NCBI GenBank assembly: GCA_023388675.1
Contig: JAEWFU010000375.1
Location: 1-5,482, forward strand
Source of the DNA: Pseudomonadota bacterium
Lineage (GTDB): Bacteria; Pseudomonadota; Alphaproteobacteria; Rhizobiales; Rhizobiaceae
Length of the DNA stretch: 5,482 bases
Direction: 5' to 3'
The translations under genes were made by a program, and so were the position numbers. The notes beneath the pieces are model-generated. The model ran no database searches, had not been told where the DNA came from, and saw only the letters and a list, made by a program, of their open reading frames with translations. How positions within the stretch are numbered: the first letter of the stretch is position 1; every line of letters begins with the position of its first letter. Of the stretch, positions 4,305 to 5,482 are shown piece by piece.

Positions 4305-5482
4305 ATGACGATTCTCGTTTCCAACCGCCAGGCCCGCCGCCATCTCCTTGCCCTTTGCGGCCTCGACGGCAGCCGGACCGGCCCGATGCGCAAGGACGGG
4401 CTTGCCGCGACGATCGCCGATCTGGGCTTCGTGCAGGTCGACAGCGTCAATGTGCTTGAGCGCGCGCACCACCACATCCTGTTCTCGCGCAGCCAGACCT
4501 ATCGACGCCGCGACCTGCAGACGCTGGTGGAAAAGGACGCCGCACTGTTCGAGAACTGGACGCACGATGCTTCCATTATCCCCAGCGCGTTTTTCCCCTA
4601 TTGGCGGCACCGTTTCGCGCGCGAAAAGCAGCGGCTGCGCACGCGCTGGAAGAGCCATTTCGGCAATGAAGGGTTCGACGATGATCTCGCCCGCGTGCTT
4701 GCCCGTATCGCAGACAACGGCCCGGCAATGGCGCGCGACTTCGAGGGTGACAAGCCGTCTTCAGGCTGGTGGGACTGGCATCCGTCCAAGGCTGCGCTCG
4801 AATTCCTCTGGCGCACCGGCGACCTCGCCATTGCCCGCCGCGAGGGTTTCCAGAAAGTCTACGACCTGACCGAGCGCGTGATCCCTCATGATCACCGGCG
4901 CGACGAGGTCGACCACGACGTCTTCGTCGACTGGGCATGCCGGCAAGCCCTGATGCGCCTCGGCTTCGCCACCCGCGGCGAGATCGCCGCCTTCTGGGCC
5001 CTTCTGACGCCTGCGGAAGTCGACGGCTGGATTGCCGACAACCGCGAAGAGCTGGTGCCCGTACGTATAGAGGCCGTCGGCGACGGCAAGCCGCGGACCT
5101 GCTTTGCGCTGCCCGGCGCCGCCGAGGCAGCGATGGAAGCTGCGGAAGTGCTGGACAAGGTGCGCATCCTCAGCCCATTCGACCCGCTGCTGCGCGACCG
5201 TGCCCGCGCAGAGCGGCTGTTCGGCTTCTTCTACCGCATCGAGATCTTCGTGCCGGAGGCCAAACGGCAATATGGCTACTACGTCTACCCCGTGCTGCGC
5301 GGCGAACAGGCGGTTGGACGCATCGACGTCAAGGCCAAGCGCGAGAGCGACGCGCTCGTCGTACGCGCCTTCTGGCCCGAAGCTGGCGTCCGCACGTCCA
5401 AGGTGCTTGTCTCCAAGCTCGAAGCCGAACTCGAACGCCTGCGCCGCTTCGCCGGCGTCGGGCGTGTCGAATTCGTCGATGG
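4305..5482 (+). CDS. ycaQ: YcaQ/AlkX-like winged-helix DNA glycosylase (runs off the right edge)
   Basis: 392 residues are visible and the frame is still open at the edge. E. coli YcaQ has about 410, so only the very end should be missing. The protein belongs to the HTH_42 (winged helix DNA-binding) family. YcaQ, also called AlkX, removes alkylated bases and unhooks nitrogen-mustard interstrand crosslinks; relatives such as AlkZ protect antibiotic producers. The QxD catalytic motif of the YcaQ branch is visible as Q44-V45-D46 in FVQVDSVNV, followed by ERAHHHILFSR. Other typical segments are WTHDASIIP (85-93), GWWDWHPSKAALEFLW, LSPFDPLLRDRARAERLFGF and YGYYVYPVL. The ATG is the only possible start, since a TAA lies 9 nt upstream in frame, yet I see no clear ribosome binding site. 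It follows the hydratase-like gene by 100 nt and may have its own promoter. Confidence 0.92.
   Translation, partial: MTILVSNRQARRHLLALCGLDGSRTGPMRKDGLAATIADLGFVQVDSVNVLERAHHHILFSRSQTYRRRDLQTLVEKDAALFENWTHDASIIPSAFFPYWRHRFAREKQRLRTRWKSHFGNEGFDDDLARVLARIADNGPAMARDFEGDKPSSGWWDWHPSKAALEFLWRTGDLAIARREGFQKVYDLTERVIPHDHRRDEVDHDVFVDWACRQALMRLGFATRGEIAAFWALLTPAEVDGWIADNREELVPVRIEAVGDGKPRTCFALPGAAEAAMEAAEVLDKVRILSPFDPLLRDRARAERLFGFFYRIEIFVPEAKRQYGYYVYPVLRGEQAVGRIDVKAKRESDALVVRAFWPEAGVRTSKVLVSKLEAELERLRRFAGVGRVEFVD

Overview
The window is a GC-rich, gene-dense stretch that looks like the chromosome of an alphaproteobacterium, most likely of the Hyphomicrobiales (rhizobia and relatives). This rests on a cysE followed by a DUF3126-type gene, strong G/C preference at third codon positions, and a LexA-like direct repeat of the alphaproteobacterial GTTC-N7-GTTC type. 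The placement is an inference from gene families and composition. I see no mobile element, tRNA, rRNA or CRISPR array.

Left end (1-403): a reading frame of unknown identity runs in from the left edge on the + strand and stops at 174. Facing it is a very short minus-strand gene (102-188) for a 28-residue single-span membrane protein. It has an excellent ribosome binding site and a near-consensus promoter (TTGACA, 17-bp spacer, CATAAA). A near-match to the alphaproteobacterial LexA box sits inside that promoter. This is the most interesting element of the window: it resembles in design an SOS-induced membrane micropeptide such as the 29-residue Caulobacter division inhibitor SidA.

Left-centre (404-1282, minus strand): a probable two-gene unit, with a three-span membrane protein of unknown function 24 nt upstream of a gamma-class carbonic-anhydrase-like beta-helix protein. 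Divergent from it, a + strand gene (1417-2142) encodes a membrane-anchored, mostly periplasmic protein of unknown function. That gene ends 4 nt from the convergent end of the DUF3126-type gene.

Centre (2147-3290, minus strand): cysE (serine O-acetyltransferase, first step of cysteine synthesis) followed by the small DUF3126-type gene, which probably starts at a TTG codon.

Right (3291-5482, + strand): an enoyl-CoA hydratase/isomerase-fold protein is divergent from cysE. A 14-bp perfect palindrome, a likely operator, lies just before its start. Its sequence lacks both classical catalytic glutamates. After a 100-nt gap with a stem-loop comes a nearly complete ycaQ/alkX-type DNA glycosylase gene that runs off the right edge.

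Most of the genes are housekeeping or conserved hypotheticals with no single shared pathway. CysE and the carbonic-anhydrase-like protein share the left-handed beta-helix fold but not a role. The two items linked to DNA damage (the putative LexA-controlled micropeptide and the YcaQ-like glycosylase) lie at opposite ends, and I see no evidence that they are co-regulated.
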